Assembly (NCBI RefSeq): GCF_003833015.1
Contig: NZ_RJLQ01000026.1
Coordinates: 1-60,331 of the forward strand
Source: Clostridium sp. E02
GTDB lineage: Bacteria; Bacillota; Clostridia; Lachnospirales; Lachnospiraceae
Length of the DNA stretch: 60,331 nt
Direction of reading: 5' to 3'
Positions 15,228-24,923 of the stretch are shown here, in pieces. The notes beneath the pieces were generated by a model, which saw only the letters and a list, made by a program, of their open reading frames with translations, had not been told where the DNA came from and ran no database searches. Position numbers and translations under genes: made by a program. Positions within the stretch are counted from its first letter, which is position 1, and every line of letters begins with the position of its first letter.

Positions 15228-17513
15228 TTATTTCGTATTTCTATTGTAGTTAATCAAACATCCTGCTTTTACAATCTCACGTTCTTTATCTGTCATATCT
15301 TCAATGTAAAGGTTGATTTTCTCATAGGCTCCATTTTTAATCACGTAAGCATCTATATTTTTCAAATCTCCATCTAGTGCTGTTCTAATGTTAGGTACAA
15401 AGATATAGTCGCCTACAGAAAAGTTTGGTTCCTCTTCCATCTGAAACGGAATCATACCCCAGTTCATCACATTGGAACGGTAACGTTTGGTCGCATACTC
15501 TCTAGTAATATTCGCTAGACCACCAATGACTCTCTGGCAACTTGCTGCCTGTTCCCTTGCGGAACCGTCTCCTGGTTTCACTGCATAAATAATACTTCCA
15601 ATTTCAGTTGCATCATCTTTTATATCGGCATAGCCAGGAAGTGTATGTATGGTATCAAAGATTTCTTTTAATCCTGGTTCTACCGTATAAATATTTTCTC
15701 CTGTAATTCTTGCTTTTTCCAGTTTTGCCACTTCTTTTGATTTGTCAACATAGGAAGGATCTCTTCTTGAAAGCGTAAATTCAGCCAATCCAAGTGGATT
15801 GGAACGATAAGATGATGTCTCGCCAGAAGGAATCAGTTCATCCGTGGTGGTCACTTCATCCATAATCTTAGAACATACTTTTAACACAATGTGATCCGTT
15901 AACGCGCTAAGCTCTGGCCAATCCTTAATATTAGGGCCATAGGCCAATTCTTTTTCTGTTTCGGCTTTCTCAAATCCGTAGTAAACTCGTCTGTCATAAA
16001 CCGTTTTGTCAAAATTATATTCTGGAATCTGGCCCCAGCAATCATATTCCGCAGCTGACGTTAATATCCCCCCATTTGCTGCAGTTGCTGCAATCGAACG
16101 AGCATCCATTAAGGCAACTGCTGACATCTGCCCTTCTCCTGGTTTTGAGCCTTCTCGATTGGGGAAGTTTCTTGTCGTATGACGAATACTTAAGCCATTG
16201 TTACAAGGAGTATCTCCCGCTCCAAAACATGGACCACAGAAAGCCGTACGGATGATTGCTCCTGTTTCCATCAAGCTTTCGATCATTCCCTTTCTTACCA
16301 GATCCATATAGACTGGCTGAGAAGATGGATAAACAGCAAGAGAAAAAGCTCCGTTGCCGCAAGACTTATTTTTTAATGCGTTGGCAGCTTCAACCACATT
16401 GGTATAATTACCACCTGCACATCCTGCAATGATTCCCTGCTGAATCTTTAATTTGCCATTCTCAATTTTATCCGTAAGCGTTAAAGAAGCACGTCCATCA
16501 CTTATGCGAGTTCCTTCTTTTTCTACTTCTCTCAAAATATCAGAAAGGTTTTCATTCAACTGATCAATTTCATAGGTATTGCTGGGATGAAATGGAAGCG
16601 CAATCATAGGTTTTACTGTACTTAAATCTACGTAAATGCAGCCATTGTAATAAGCCGTATTATCTGGGTTTAATTCTTTATAATCCTGACCTCTTCCGTG
16701 TAAAGAAAGGAATTGTCTGGTATCCTCATCGGTCTTCCAAATGGAACTTAAGCAAGTTGTTTCTGTCGTCATGACATCGATTCCATTTCTGTAATCCGTT
16801 GTCATAGAAGAGATACCCGGTCCCACGAATTCCATTACCTTATTCTTAACATACCCTTTTTTAAAGACCTCACCAATAATTGCAAGGGCAATATCTTGAG
16901 GGCCAACTCCTGGCTGAGGTTTTCCAGTTAAATAAACGGCTACTACATCTGGAAAAGTAACATCGTAGGTACTACATAGAAGCTGCTTTACAAGTTCACC
17001 ACCACCTTCTCCAATCGCCATAGTACCAAGAGCACCATAACGTGTATGGGAATCCGAACCTAATATCATCTTTCCACAACCTGCATACATTTCTCTCATA
17101 TACTGATGAATGACTGCAATATGAGGAGGTACATAGATTCCACCATATTTTTTTGCAGCAGAAAGACCAAACATATGATCATCTTCATTGATGGTTCCTC
17201 CTACCGCACAAAGAGTATTGTGACAGTTGGTTAAAACATAAGGAATAGGGAAACGTTCCATTCCTGATGCCTTTGCAGTTTGTACAATTCCTACAAAGGT
17301 AATATCATGGGAAGTCATCGCATCAAACTTTAATCTTAAATTGATCATATCCTCTGAAGTGTTATGATCCTTTAACACGGAATAAGCGATTGTACCTTTT
17401 TTCGCTTCTTCTTTTGTTTTTACTTCTAAACGAGATTGTTTCCCATACTCATGTTCCGATACCACTTCGGTTCCATTCACGAGATAAACTCCGCCCTCAT
17501 ACAGCTTGACCAT
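15228..17513 (-). CDS. Aconitase-family hydratase
   Basis: A 761-residue member of the aconitase superfamily. Visible motifs are [10 protein letters not shown] near 99, [22 protein letters not shown] near 153, [10 protein letters not shown] near 363 and [12 protein letters not shown] near 420, which supply the [4Fe-4S] ligands. A C-terminal swivel-like domain (about 580-760) contains [12 protein letters not shown]. It is longer than LeuC and differs from AcnA. Lachnospiraceae often carry such hydratases beside citrate lyase genes. Citrate/isocitrate or a methylated analogue is a reasonable substrate, but the exact one cannot be read from sequence. It is first in the operon with citE and citF, and divergent from a LysR gene. 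ATAAGGAGGA precedes the ATG. Confidence 0.8.
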   Translation of the reverse strand: MVKLYEGGVYLVNGTEVVSEHEYGKQSRLEVKTKEEAKKGTIAYSVLKDHNTSEDMINLRLKFDAMTSHDITFVGIVQTAKASGMERFPIPYVLTNCHNTLCAVGGTINEDDHMFGLSAAKKYGGIYVPPHIAVIHQYMREMYAGCGKMILGSDSHTRYGALGTMAIGEGGGELVKQLLCSTYDVTFPDVVAVYLTGKPQPGVGPQDIALAIIGEVFKKGYVKNKVMEFVGPGISSMTTDYRNGIDVMTTETTCLSSIWKTDEDTRQFLSLHGRGQDYKELNPDNTAYYNGCIYVDLSTVKPMIALPFHPSNTYEIDQLNENLSDILREVEKEGTRISDGRASLTLTDKIENGKLKIQQGIIAGCAGGNYTNVVEAANALKNKSCGNGAFSLAVYPSSQPVYMDLVRKGMIESLMETGAIIRTAFCGPCFGAGDTPCNNGLSIRHTTRNFPNREGSKPGEGQMSAVALMDARSIAATAANGGILTSAAEYDCWGQIPEYNFDKTVYDRRVYYGFEKAETEKELAYGPNIKDWPELSALTDHIVLKVCSKIMDEVTTTDELIPSGETSSYRSNPLGLAEFTLSRRDPSYVDKSKEVAKLEKARITGENIYTVEPGLKEIFDTIHTLPGYADIKDDATEIGSIIYAVKPGDGSAREQAASCQRVIGGLANITREYATKRYRSNVMNWGMIPFQMEEEPNFSVGDYIFVPNIRTALDGDLKNIDAYVIKNGAYEKINLYIEDMTDKEREIVKAGCLINYNRNTK

Positions 17514-17573
17514 TCGAATATCCTCCTTATAACTTTCATCTTGTCATACTCTTACTATAAAACGGTTTAGCAA

Positions 17574-17620
17574 TATAGGCAAATACTATATATATTATAA
17601 CACTCATAGGTTTTTCCTAT
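17574..17620. promoter_or_regulatory. Candidate LysR operators between the hydratase and lysR genes
   Basis: Two inverted repeats lie in the divergent intergenic region: TATAG-N7-CTATA (17574-17590) and ATAGG-N5-CCTAT (17606-17620). Their centres are about 31 bases apart, three helical turns. This arrangement is typical of the recognition and activation half-sites bound by a LysR tetramer. Confidence 0.4.
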
Positions 17621-17694
17621 TTAATGCTATCTTTTTTTCTGGATCTTTGTTATACTGATTTCATCATTTTTAGCATTTAGAGAAAGGAGTTATT

Positions 17695-18615
17695 ATGACA
17701 AGTCGAGAGCTCTTATACGTGAAAACGGTAACGGAAGAAAAAAGCATATCCAAAGCCGCAAAAAAGCTTTTTATCGCGCAACCTTCCCTCAGTCAATCCT
17801 TGCAACGGATCGAGGAATCCCTGGCAACCAAACTATTTAACCGAACCTCAGCGGGACTAACCCTGACGTTTGCCGGAGAACGCTACTACCAGACTGCATG
17901 TAAAATCCTAAAAATTTTTGAGGATTTTGAAGATGAGATCAGTGATATTAATAATCTTAAAACTGGAAGAATCCAAATGGGAATCACCAATCATTTAAGC
18001 ACTATCATACTTCCTGAAATTATGCCGGAATTCAAAGCCCGTTGTCCCCATATTGAACTCCATATCTGTGAAGAAACAACCGCTAATTTAGAATCCCAAC
18101 TTTTAGCTGGAAAACTTGATTTTGCCATTCTCCACGCCCCAAAAGAGGATCCAAACCCACTCCTTGTAAATGAATTCTTGGCAAAGGACCCGTTTATCGC
18201 TGCTTTAAGCACCGAACACCCTTTACTGGAACGTGCCATAAAAAAAGAAGGATATCCTCATCCTGTACTGGAATTAAAATTATTAAAAAACGAACCGTTT
18301 ATTATGGTTCATAAACAGCAGAGAATCCGTCATGTATCCGATTATATCTTAAGCAAAGCCGGTATTAGGCGCCCTAATATCGTTTTAACTCTAAAAAATT
18401 ACGAAACTGCTTTGGGAATGGCAGGTCAGGGAATCGGCGTGACTCTCCTTCCAGATGATTACGCCAGAATCACCCATTTAACAACACCTCCCGTCCTCTT
18501 ATCCATTGATGAAGAATACAGCCCAAACTGGGATTTGTGTATTACTACATTAAACGGAGGTTTTCTTTCCCGTGCAGACCGGTATCTGATTTCATTGGTA
18601 AGAAAATATTTTTAA
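17695..18615 (+). CDS. LysR-family regulator, probable regulator of the hydratase-citEF operon
   Basis: A 306-residue protein. The N-terminal winged helix-turn-helix (about 1-62) has EEKSISKAAKKLFIAQPSLSQSLQRIEESLATKLF. The effector-binding domain (about 90-295) has GRIQMGITNHLSTIILPEIMPEF. It is transcribed away from the hydratase operon, the classic layout for a LysR activator and its target. GAAAGGAGTT precedes the ATG. The coinducer is unknown; citrate or a related tricarboxylate is an inference from the operon. Confidence 0.88.
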   Translation: MTSRELLYVKTVTEEKSISKAAKKLFIAQPSLSQSLQRIEESLATKLFNRTSAGLTLTFAGERYYQTACKILKIFEDFEDEISDINNLKTGRIQMGITNHLSTIILPEIMPEFKARCPHIELHICEETTANLESQLLAGKLDFAILHAPKEDPNPLLVNEFLAKDPFIAALSTEHPLLERAIKKEGYPHPVLELKLLKNEPFIMVHKQQRIRHVSDYILSKAGIRRPNIVLTLKNYETALGMAGQGIGVTLLPDDYARITHLTTPPVLLSIDEEYSPNWDLCITTLNGGFLSRADRYLISLVRKYF

Positions 18616-18629
18616 GCATTAAATGAGAT

Positions 18630-19538
18630 TTATTTTTGCTCTTTGTATCTTTCCTTAATCATGCTGCCAAGTGCAAACGCAGCTCTTGATTGATATTCCG
18701 AAGCAGAATATGCCAGGGCAAGCTGTAAGTATACTCCCTCTCTCCCCACAGATATTGCAACCGTATCATTGTAGCAAACCACACAAGACCGATACGAAAA
18801 TGCAAGTCCAAGCCCTGCCCTGGCCATTTCAACAGAAAAATCAGCTGTTATATTATTGTTGTCTGATTGGACTTTTAAATGTTCCTTTTCAAACATCTGG
18901 CGACTGATACTTCCAAGCATAGTATTATAGTCACTTAAAATAAAAGGAAACTGTGCCGCATCTTTTAGTTCCATGTATCTCTTTCCCGTTCTCTGATCCA
19001 GATGGACAAATTCCATCGCCGGGTGAGAACTGTTGCATACCATTAAGATCTCATCCTTGTAGAATGGATCAACTTTTCCCTTTAACTGCACCGGGAGGGC
19101 GACTACTGCCAAATCCACTTTCCCTGCCGTTAGCTCCTCTACTAACTTCATGCTGTTTGCTTCCACAATATCTATTTTGATCTTAGGATATCTTTTATAA
19201 AAATCTGCCAATATAGGGGGGATCATATATCTTCCACGATAGGAACTGATTCCGAATTCAATCCGTCCCCCTTCCAGATTGGCACTGTCCCAGAGTTCAT
19301 TTTCTGCCCTTCTATATTGAAGTAGGATCTGTTTTGCATTCTCTACAAATACGGCTCCACCCGTGGTTGGACGAATCCCTTTTGTGGTTCTGATAAACAG
19401 TGGAGTTCCCAATTCCTTTTCGTATTGCTGTAAAAATTGACTTAAGCTTGATTGCGCCATAAACAAACGATCTGCAGCTCTTGAAATACTTCCTTCTTCT
19501 GCTAATGCTACAATGTATCTTAGTTCTTTTAACTCCAT
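18630..19538 (-). CDS. LysR-family regulator beside the DUF6282-permease operon
   Basis: A 302-residue protein. The N-terminal helix-turn-helix is EEGSISRAADRLFMAQSSLSQFLQQYEKELGTPLF, with the effector domain from about 92. I chose the second ATG (MELKELRYI) because ATGGAGG lies immediately upstream of it, forming the ribosome site. It is convergent with the preceding LysR gene and divergent from the DUF6282 and permease genes, which it probably controls. A palindrome sits in its own leader. Confidence 0.85.
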   Translation of the reverse strand: MELKELRYIVALAEEGSISRAADRLFMAQSSLSQFLQQYEKELGTPLFIRTTKGIRPTTGGAVFVENAKQILLQYRRAENELWDSANLEGGRIEFGISSYRGRYMIPPILADFYKRYPKIKIDIVEANSMKLVEELTAGKVDLAVVALPVQLKGKVDPFYKDEILMVCNSSHPAMEFVHLDQRTGKRYMELKDAAQFPFILSDYNTMLGSISRQMFEKEHLKVQSDNNNITADFSVEMARAGLGLAFSYRSCVVCYNDTVAISVGREGVYLQLALAYSASEYQSRAAFALGSMIKERYKEQK

Positions 19539-19550
19539 CAAAACCTCCAT

Positions 19551-19565
19551 ATCGGTTTTTCCGAT
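19551..19565. promoter_or_regulatory. Palindrome ATCGG-N5-CCGAT, candidate LysR operator
   Basis: A perfect inverted repeat lies three bases upstream of the ribosome site of the LysR gene. It has the same arm-and-spacer geometry as ATAGG-N5-CCTAT beside the neighbouring LysR gene. Autoregulation is plausible. Confidence 0.3.
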
Positions 19566-19755
19566 AATTGATATAGATTATTTTGCATTGCTCCGATAAC
19601 TCTTTCATTATAAAATCTAATTGCGAATCAAGCAACAAAATACATAAAAAATAATCACCTATTTTTGCCAAGTAATACATAATTCCCATAACAAATAGAT
19701 GATCCAATTATTTTATCTATAAATATGTTGCCTGATTAAAGAAAGGAGAAGTGAT

Positions 19756-20619
19756 ATGAGTAAAGTTTCATTAAAAGGCATTATTGATATGCATGTCCAT
19801 TCAAATCCGGACATCCGTCAACGTGCTTACAACGATTTTGAGTTGATGGAAGCTGCCATTCGGGTTCAAGCCAGAGCAATTGTTCTTAAGACTCATCAAG
19901 GCACTACCATGGACAGAGCTTTTTTATGCAATCTGCATAATCAGCTTATGCATCATGGTGACAATGATTTTACTATGTTTGGAAGCGTTACATTAAATAA
20001 GCAAGTGGGTGGAATCAATCCCTACGCTGTGGAAAGTGGTTTGAAACTTGGTGCTAAAGTAATCTGGCTCCCTACCCAATCTGCAAGAAACCACAAAGAA
20101 AAATTGAACCAGTCTACAAATGACTGTGTTGAGGTAATCAATGACAATCAAATCGCACCTGAGTTAAAGGATGTCTTTCGGTTAATCAAAGACCACAATG
20201 CGGTCCTTGGTACCGGCCATATCTCTCCTTTGGAGTGCCTTCGGGTAACGGAGGCCGCCAGAGATGCTGGTGTCAAAAAAATTGTAATAACCCATCCAGA
20301 ATGGTGGCTTGTTGGAATGAGTCTTGATGATCAGGTTCGCCTGGTAAAGGACTATGATGTTATTTTAGAACACTGCTTTGCCCAACCGTTAGGCGGAGGA
20401 AAGTATAAGAGTAATCTAGCAATGAATCTAGAAGCCATTCAAACATGCGGATACAAAAATGTAATGGTGAGTACAGATGGTGGTCAAGTAGAAAATCCCA
20501 ACTGGGAAATTGCCATGGAAGAATATATGCAATACTTGGTTGACAACGGAATTACACAGAAAGAATTGTACCATATGACACACGGCATTCAGGACGAACT
20601 GTTAGATTTGTCACACTAG
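19756..20619 (+). CDS. DUF6282 family, amidohydrolase-like protein
   Basis: A 287-residue TIM-barrel-type hydrolase family protein. Metal-site motifs are IDMHVHSNPD near residue 10, with histidines of the amidohydrolase/PHP kind. LGTGHISPLE near 152, ITHPEWW near 176 and MVSTDGGQVENP near 239 follow, consistent with further metal ligands. No reaction is established for the family. AGAAAGGAGAA precedes the ATG. It is followed 27 bases later by an SLC13/MatC-like permease, so uptake and hydrolysis of a small organic acid derivative is a reasonable inference. It is divergent from a LysR gene. Confidence 0.7.
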   Translation: MSKVSLKGIIDMHVHSNPDIRQRAYNDFELMEAAIRVQARAIVLKTHQGTTMDRAFLCNLHNQLMHHGDNDFTMFGSVTLNKQVGGINPYAVESGLKLGAKVIWLPTQSARNHKEKLNQSTNDCVEVINDNQIAPELKDVFRLIKDHNAVLGTGHISPLECLRVTEAARDAGVKKIVITHPEWWLVGMSLDDQVRLVKDYDVILEHCFAQPLGGGKYKSNLAMNLEAIQTCGYKNVMVSTDGGQVENPNWEIAMEEYMQYLVDNGITQKELYHMTHGIQDELLDLSH

Positions 20620-20646
20620 ACTAACTATATAAGAGGGGTTTATACT

Positions 20647-21939
20647 ATGATAAACATATTAATCGTAGCAGCCATTGCAATATCCATTATCATTGGGTAT
20701 CGGACGAAAATCAATACTGGGTTTTTCGCTATTATATTTTCCTATATTTTAGGTTGTTTTGTATTAGGATTAAAACCGAAACAAGTTATCGGAGGCTGGC
20801 CAATCGGTACCATGTTCGTAATTTTTTCTGTCTCCCTGTTTTATAACTTTGCACTTGTTAATGGTACATTGGAAAAAACAGCCAGAAATTTGCTATATGC
20901 ATGCCGCCATTATCCTGCCCTCCTCCCATTTGCACTTTATTTTGCTAGTGCAGGAATAGCCGCACTGGGAGCTGGTTTTTTTACCGTCATGGCATTTATG
21001 GCGCCGATCGCATTATTAATTTGTGAAGAAGCGAATATGGATAAAATGATTGGAGCCACTGCCGTTAACTGCGGTGCTTTATCTGGTGCTAATTTTATGA
21101 CAAGCGGCAGTGGAATCGTGTTCCGGGGACTAATGACTGAAAATGGCTATGCCGAATCTTCCTTCCATTATACGACTGTCATTTTCTTGGGAAGTGTTAT
21201 TTTTTCCCTGCTTCTGATTACAGGATTTCGTTATCTTACCCGGCACAAGAAGCAGACAAACACTATGGTTTATGAAAAGCCAGAGGCATATACGCCAACA
21301 CAACGTTTAAATTTGTCACTGATTTTACTTATGATCTTAGTGGTACTAATTTTCCCTGTGCTTCACATTTTTTTACCTGGATCTTCTACAATTAGTTATA
21401 TCAACAGCAAAATGGATGTTGGACTTGTTTCTATTGGTTTTTCTGCAATCGCTTTGCTGTTAAATTTGGCACCTCAAAGTGAAGTCATTAAAAAAGTGCC
21501 TTGGAACACGATTATTATGATTTGTGGTGTTGGAATGCTGATCCATGTTGCCATTGAAGCCGGCACGCTTCAGTTACTTGCTTCCTGGGTTGGATCCAGT
21601 CTTCCTAATTGGATGATCCCCATTGCATTTAGTATCGTAGGAGCTATAATGAGTTTCTTTTCCAGTACTTTAGGAGTTGTTTGTCCGGCACTATTCCCTC
21701 TGGTACCAGATTTGGCTGCAACTACAGGAATGAATCCATTAATTATTTTCTGCTGTATCATCATTGGAGCCCAGAGTTCTGCCATTTCTCCATTCTCCTC
21801 TGGAGGTAGTCTCGTGCTTGGATCTTGTACATCAGAAGAAGAAAGAAATCACATGTTTCCACGTTTGCTATTCATAGCAGTTCCAATTAGCGTACTATCA
21901 GCATGTGTTTTTAATCTGATTCTCGCTGCAATCCTCTAA
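20647..21939 (+). CDS. MatC/SLC13-like dicarboxylate permease
   Basis: A 430-residue membrane protein with about 11-12 helices. The N-terminal MatC_N-like part is INILIVAAIAISIIIGYRTK. Two hairpin-like regions are rich in small residues: NCGALSGANFMTSGSGIVF near 138 and IIGAQSSAISPFSSGGSLV near 374. Such paired re-entrant loops are typical of SLC13/ion-transporter superfamily carriers for dicarboxylates. It is the second gene after the DUF6282 hydrolase and is followed by a strong terminator. The substrate is unknown. Confidence 0.8.
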   Translation: MINILIVAAIAISIIIGYRTKINTGFFAIIFSYILGCFVLGLKPKQVIGGWPIGTMFVIFSVSLFYNFALVNGTLEKTARNLLYACRHYPALLPFALYFASAGIAALGAGFFTVMAFMAPIALLICEEANMDKMIGATAVNCGALSGANFMTSGSGIVFRGLMTENGYAESSFHYTTVIFLGSVIFSLLLITGFRYLTRHKKQTNTMVYEKPEAYTPTQRLNLSLILLMILVVLIFPVLHIFLPGSSTISYINSKMDVGLVSIGFSAIALLLNLAPQSEVIKKVPWNTIIMICGVGMLIHVAIEAGTLQLLASWVGSSLPNWMIPIAFSIVGAIMSFFSSTLGVVCPALFPLVPDLAATTGMNPLIIFCCIIIGAQSSAISPFSSGGSLVLGSCTSEEERNHMFPRLLFIAVPISVLSACVFNLILAAIL

Positions 21940-21967
21940 GTTAAAACTAGATACAATATTGGATAAC

Positions 21968-22010
21968 AAAGTAGAGTCTGCTCTTTCATAAGAACAGACT
22001 CTACTTTTAT
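21968..22010 (+). terminator. Strong bidirectional terminator after the permease gene
   Basis: A near-perfect 18-base stem, AAAGTAGAGTCTG ... CAGACTCTACTTT, has a TCAT loop and ends in TTTTAT. It separates the permease from the convergent RNase P RNA gene and could also stop the latter's transcript. Confidence 0.85.
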
Positions 22011-22036
22011 ACCATATTAAATTATAATTTCTCATA

Positions 22037-22388
22037 AGTTTTGAGCAAGACGATAAGCCGGGTTATGTCATTGAATGGTCATCTATCTAGGCCTGCCGTC
22101 GCCAGCAGGCTCAAGCGACCTACCCGGAAGCAGACGGGCCGCCTTATGCTTCCTGTTCGGTCTTGCTTCGGATGGGGTTTACATGGACCCCTCCTGTTAC
22201 CAGAAGAGCGGTGGTCTCTTACACCACCTTTCCACCCTTACCGCATATGCGGCGGTTTATTTCTGTTGCACTATCCCTAGAGTCGCCTCCGCCAGACGTT
22301 ATCTGGCATCCTGCCCTTTGAAGCCCGGACTTTCCTCACCTGCAGCCTTTCGGCTTAGCAGCTGCGACCATTTGTCTTACTCAAAACT
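22037..22388 (-). ncRNA. rnpB: RNase P RNA, class A
   Basis: The minus-strand RNA has all key landmarks in order. They are a P1 stem (GTTTTGAGTAAGAC paired with GTCTTGCTCAAAAC), the conserved GAGGAAAGTCCGGGC, ACAGAAA, GGGTAGG in the 3' half, and CCCGGCTTAT near the 3' end. The order and about 350-nt length fit the ancestral class A RNase P ribozyme, which matures tRNA 5' ends. A well-placed promoter precedes it. Confidence 0.95.
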
Positions 22389-22393
22389 ACAAT

Positions 22394-22422
22394 ATTCTAT
22401 CATAAACCAATCCATTTGTAAA
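22394..22422 (-). promoter_or_regulatory. Promoter of rnpB
   Basis: On the minus strand TTTACA-N17-TAGAAT predicts a start about seven bases downstream, exactly at the RNase P RNA P1 stem. Confidence 0.65.
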
Positions 22423-22427
22423 GGAAA

Positions 22428-24089
22428 TCATACTTTAAAACAACTATTTCCTGTAAATTCTCGTACAATTGAATTCTTTGGAATATTTTCACTAGGAACT
22501 CCCAAAAAATAATCCAGAAATTTCAGCAGCCGTTTGGCTTCCATATATTCTGGGGATTCCCTAGGAATCCCAAACAGCAACGGTTCCGCATACTGTTTGA
22601 GTACAGCGAGTTCATAAACAGTAGCAGAATTAAACATCATGTCAGCCGATTCCTGGAATGGGAATATATAAGATTCTTCACCCTTTCTAACGGTAGGCCA
22701 CATGTTTATAGTTGTCTGGGCAGACGCTCCCCTGGTTCTTGCATCCCGCACCATACGGCGAATCAACCGGCAGTCTGTTGTGGGGATCCGGTTATGTTCA
22801 TCAATGTTTAACTGGGTTAATGCACTTACATAAATACGGAATTTACTGTCTTTTGGAAGAGAATAGGATAGTTTGTCATTCAAACAGTGAATCCCTTCAA
22901 TGACCAAAATATCATCGTCACCCAATTGTAAATAATCTCCCCGGTATTCCCTCTCCCCTGTTTTAAATTGATATTTAGGCATCTCAACTACTTTTCCAGC
23001 CAGAAGGTCTGTCATATCCTGATTGAATTGTTTCATATCCAGACATTCCAATGCCTCATAATTATAACTGCCATCTGCATTTCTCGGACTGTCTACCCGG
23101 TTGACAAAGTAATCATCAACCGCAATCGGATGAGGAATCATTCCCTGAGCCTTTAACTGAATTGACAACCGATGAGAAAATGTAGTCTTACCCGATGAGG
23201 AAGGACCGGCAATCATGACGAACTTCTTGCTTCTGTCCCTTCCGATTCGTGCTGCTATCTCTGCTATTTTCTTTTCCTGCAGTGCTTCTTGAATCAGAAT
23301 CAGTTCATTGATCCTCCCAGCAGATATTTCCTCATTCAGTGCGCCAACGTGAGATACATTCAGACGTTCTCCCCATTTTACACTTTCTTTCAAAACTTGA
23401 AACAACTTCTGCTTCTGATCCGCTTGAAATGGTGGAATTTCTTTTGGGTTTCCTTTTTGGGGAAGCATAAGCATAAATCCATCATCAAATGAAATCAGGT
23501 CAAAATACTTAATATACCCTGTATTCTGAACCATATATCCGTAATAATAATCCTCAAATCCACCTATACTATATAGATTCACACGAGAAACTCTACGATA
23601 ACGAAACAGCCGCTCTTTATCAAACATCTTATGCTTATGAAATAATTCTATGGCATCATCCGTATTGACACTCCGCTTCATAATCGGGATTTTCTGATTC
23701 ACATATTCTTGCATCCGAGCTTTCACTCTGGTTAACAACTCTTGTGTCAAATCCATGGTCCCATGGGGTTCAATATAAAATCCTTTCCCAAGTGTAAAGT
23801 GAACCGTAACTTTTTCAATATTTTCCGTACCAACCACATCATAAAACGCCTTCATCATAAGAAAAATTGCACTTCTATGGTACGTCTGAATTCCTGGTTT
23901 ATCTTTTCCTGTAAAAAAACGAAGACCGCAGTCAAATTGAACCGATTTATGAAGTTCTCTTAATTTACCATTGACACTGACTAGCAAAATATCATTCTCA
24001 TATTGCTCTTGATGCTCCCTCGCAATTTCCTGATAGGTGGTGCCTATGGGATATTCTTTTTCCAATCCATTGATTGTTACAATTGCCAT
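22428..24089 (-). CDS. Nucleoside kinase with TGS/ThrRS-like N-terminus
   Basis: A 553-residue fusion. A TGS-like domain (about 1-60) begins MAIVTINGLEKEYPIGTTY. A region resembling the second domain of threonyl-tRNA synthetase follows (about 60-230). A uridine kinase/phosphoribulokinase-type domain (about 285-500) carries the P-loop GPSSSGKTT near 297 and DDYFVNR near 326. This architecture is annotated as nucleoside (uridine) kinase in many Clostridia; the function of the N-terminal part is unknown. It is last in the gene order running from dgt, 12 bases after the Nif3-like gene. AAGGAGGGATT precedes the ATG. Confidence 0.85.
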   Translation of the reverse strand: MAIVTINGLEKEYPIGTTYQEIAREHQEQYENDILLVSVNGKLRELHKSVQFDCGLRFFTGKDKPGIQTYHRSAIFLMMKAFYDVVGTENIEKVTVHFTLGKGFYIEPHGTMDLTQELLTRVKARMQEYVNQKIPIMKRSVNTDDAIELFHKHKMFDKERLFRYRRVSRVNLYSIGGFEDYYYGYMVQNTGYIKYFDLISFDDGFMLMLPQKGNPKEIPPFQADQKQKLFQVLKESVKWGERLNVSHVGALNEEISAGRINELILIQEALQEKKIAEIAARIGRDRSKKFVMIAGPSSSGKTTFSHRLSIQLKAQGMIPHPIAVDDYFVNRVDSPRNADGSYNYEALECLDMKQFNQDMTDLLAGKVVEMPKYQFKTGEREYRGDYLQLGDDDILVIEGIHCLNDKLSYSLPKDSKFRIYVSALTQLNIDEHNRIPTTDCRLIRRMVRDARTRGASAQTTINMWPTVRKGEESYIFPFQESADMMFNSATVYELAVLKQYAEPLLFGIPRESPEYMEAKRLLKFLDYFLGVPSENIPKNSIVREFTGNSCFKV

Positions 24090-24101
24090 TAAATCCCTCC
24101 T

Positions 24102-24923
24102 TTAAACCAAAGTTACAGGGAACCTCACATCTACTTTGCAGATTTCAAGTTTCTCCCCTGTTTCTTTCTTTATATACTTCTCCATATAATCCAGGAACAA
24201 ATATTCCAAACCATAATGCCCTGCATCCATTATAGTCATTCCATTGGCCGCCGCATCGATTCCATTGTGGTAGCCAATATCCCCCGTAATCAGAACCTGA
24301 ATTCCGGCTTTCAGCCCAGGTTTTATGACGCTGGAACCAGAACCAGGGCTAATTCCAATCCACTGAACTGGCTTATCCTGTACTTCCTCACCATAAATGA
24401 ATAAAAAAGGAAGTTGAAATGCATCTTTTACCCGCTTTCCAAGCTCTCTTACCGTCATCGGGTGATCTAAGCTGCCCGCCATCCCAATTCCATAGGGAAT
24501 CTCTGCTTCTCCCTCTTCATTCTTGATCAAAACCATGCCTTGGGGATCTAAAACCTTTAATTCACTTAGACCCAACTTTGCTGCCGCTGTAGCGGCCATA
24601 CCTCCTGGTGCCGCATCAAAATTAGTATGCATTGCATAGTAGGAGATATCATTTTGAATCAACTTCATCAGTCTTCTCGTAATAAAGTCCGTGTCATTGA
24701 TTTTTTTTAAAGCAGTAAAGATCAGTGGGTGATGAGTCAAAAGCATATCAGCCCCCCACTTAATTGCATGATCAATTGCAATGTCATCGGCATCCAATGC
24801 GATCAAGACCTTTTTTATTTTCTTCTCACTTCTACCAGCTAGCAGACCAATATTATCCCATTCGCATGCGCAGTCCGGTGGTGCTAGTTTTTCCAATATT
24901 TCAATGAGTTCTCTGCATTGCAT
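24102..24923 (-). CDS. Nif3-like dinuclear metal-centre protein
   Basis: A 273-residue NIF3/YbgI family protein. Metal-ligand motifs are ALDADDIAIDHAI near 43, LLTHHPLIF near 61, YAMHTNFDAAPGG near 97 and the C-terminal MDAGHYGLEYLF near 230. It is the short form, lacking the insert present in B. subtilis YqfO (about 370 residues). It is annotated as GTP cyclohydrolase 1 type 2 in databases, but the activity is not established. The gene overlaps the end of trmK by 23 bases, the usual neighbour. Confidence 0.88.
   Translation of the reverse strand: MQCRELIEILEKLAPPDCACEWDNIGLLAGRSEKKIKKVLIALDADDIAIDHAIKWGADMLLTHHPLIFTALKKINDTDFITRRLMKLIQNDISYYAMHTNFDAAPGGMAATAAAKLGLSELKVLDPQGMVLIKNEEGEAEIPYGIGMAGSLDHPMTVRELGKRVKDAFQLPFLFIYGEEVQDKPVQWIGISPGSGSSVIKPGLKAGIQVLITGDIGYHNGIDAAANGMTIMDAGHYGLEYLFLDYMEKYIKKETGEKLEICKVDVRFPVTLV

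Noticed and set aside
22041-22512. Overlapping plus-strand ORFs of 79 and 145 codons
   Set aside because: They lie antisense to the RNase P RNA, whose conserved blocks explain the sequence.
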